Shown in pieces: positions 63,845-64,000 of a stretch of 64,000 nt of DNA (positions are counted from its first letter, which is position 1; every line of letters begins with the position of its first letter). Source of the DNA: Cyanobium sp. C1_MAG_00004. Lineage in GTDB: Bacteria > Cyanobacteriota > Cyanobacteriia > PCC-6307 > Cyanobiaceae. The notes below the pieces were generated by a model, which worked only from the letters and a program-made list of their open reading frames with translations, was not told where the DNA came from and did no database searches. The position numbers and the translations under genes are program-made. The stretch is taken from contig JAIXOF010000028.1 in assembly GCA_027486935.1 (NCBI GenBank), forward strand, positions 1 through 64,000, written 5' to 3'.

Positions 63845-64000
63845 CTAGTCCTTGGCCTTGACCAACGACACTTCCAGCAGGTAGGCCGCGAGGTTGGACA
63901 ACGATCGACCCTGCTCACCACTGCGCCGCTCCAGCTCCCGGTAGGCAACATTCGCCAGCGTGACCGAGATTCTGACGGGCTTGCGAAACAGCAGCGAAGC
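63845..64000 (-). CDS. Ribbon-helix-helix (CopG-like) protein, partial at window end
   Basis: The last 51 codons of a gene whose 5' end is beyond base 64000. RKPVRISVTLANVAYRELER followed by GRSLSNLAAYLLEVSLVKAK fits the beta strand (R-x-S-V-T-L) and two helices of RHH DNA-binding proteins, a common small antitoxin or repressor type in picocyanobacteria. Context: upstream of AraC and near the vapC remnant. Confidence 0.75.
   Translation of the reverse strand, partial: ASLLFRKPVRISVTLANVAYRELERRSGEQGRSLSNLAAYLLEVSLVKAKD

Overview
The window is about 64 kb of GC-rich bacterial chromosome (most coding regions look well above 60% GC). It comes from an oxygenic cyanobacterium, most likely a picocyanobacterium of the Synechococcus/Cyanobium type. 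The evidence is the photosynthesis genes (psbY, a PsbP-like lipoprotein, ycf54, the carotenoid isomerase crtH), a cyanobacterial group 2 type sigma factor, ClpC, the cobalamin gene cbiT, and very tight packing. Neighbouring genes on the same strand repeatedly overlap by the ATGA, GTGA, TTGA or TGATG pattern, and non-ATG starts are common. No CRISPR array, rRNA operon, intact prophage or insertion sequence was seen.

Layout. 1-10 kb: the 3' end of a sigma factor, two membrane proteins, a pentameric-ligand-gated-channel-like protein, an ABC1 kinase, a PLP decarboxylase-like protein, cbiT-cdsA, and a leftward run of a GldA-like dehydrogenase, an alpha/beta hydrolase and a DUF2993 protein. 10-24 kb: a PEP-CTERM-like gene interrupted by an in-frame stop, clpC, rimI, and the rightward chain lysA-dacA-uppS-bioB-trhO ending in a second channel-like gene, then a GST-DUF952 fusion and a GNAT-like gene; lipA and recR run the other way. 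24-36 kb: a PsbP-like lipoprotein with an FAD oxidoreductase, an HlyD-type adaptor, and an unusual efflux locus with four half-size FUSC proteins around a TolC-type channel; then MgtC, an LCP enzyme and an ABC exporter. 36-49 kb: an RRM glycine-rich protein, a DEAD-box helicase, a cupin, a complete recC-recB-recD operon and a PPP-type phosphatase. 49-64 kb: ycf54-pdxJ, plsC, the bolA/grxD pair, a response regulator with a degenerate receiver, a large protein combining an EF-hand with an ERV/ALR-like sulfhydryl oxidase domain, crtH, a stand-alone double-Cache protein, trmFO-psbY, a gamma-carbonic-anhydrase-like protein, tRNA-Lys, and a short accessory patch (vapC remnant, AraC regulator, ribbon-helix-helix gene).

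The best candidates for undescribed biology are: (1) the EF-hand plus ERV/ALR protein at 55033-57345; (2) the duplicated split-FUSC/TolC/HlyD locus at 25050-32390; (3) two paralogous channel-like proteins at 1707-2936 and 19151-20335, both lower in GC than their neighbours; and (4) the PEP-CTERM-like gene whose signal peptide and mature part are separated only by an in-frame TAG.

All functional names come from reading motifs in translated sequence. No database search was possible, so family names without clear catalytic motifs are inferences.
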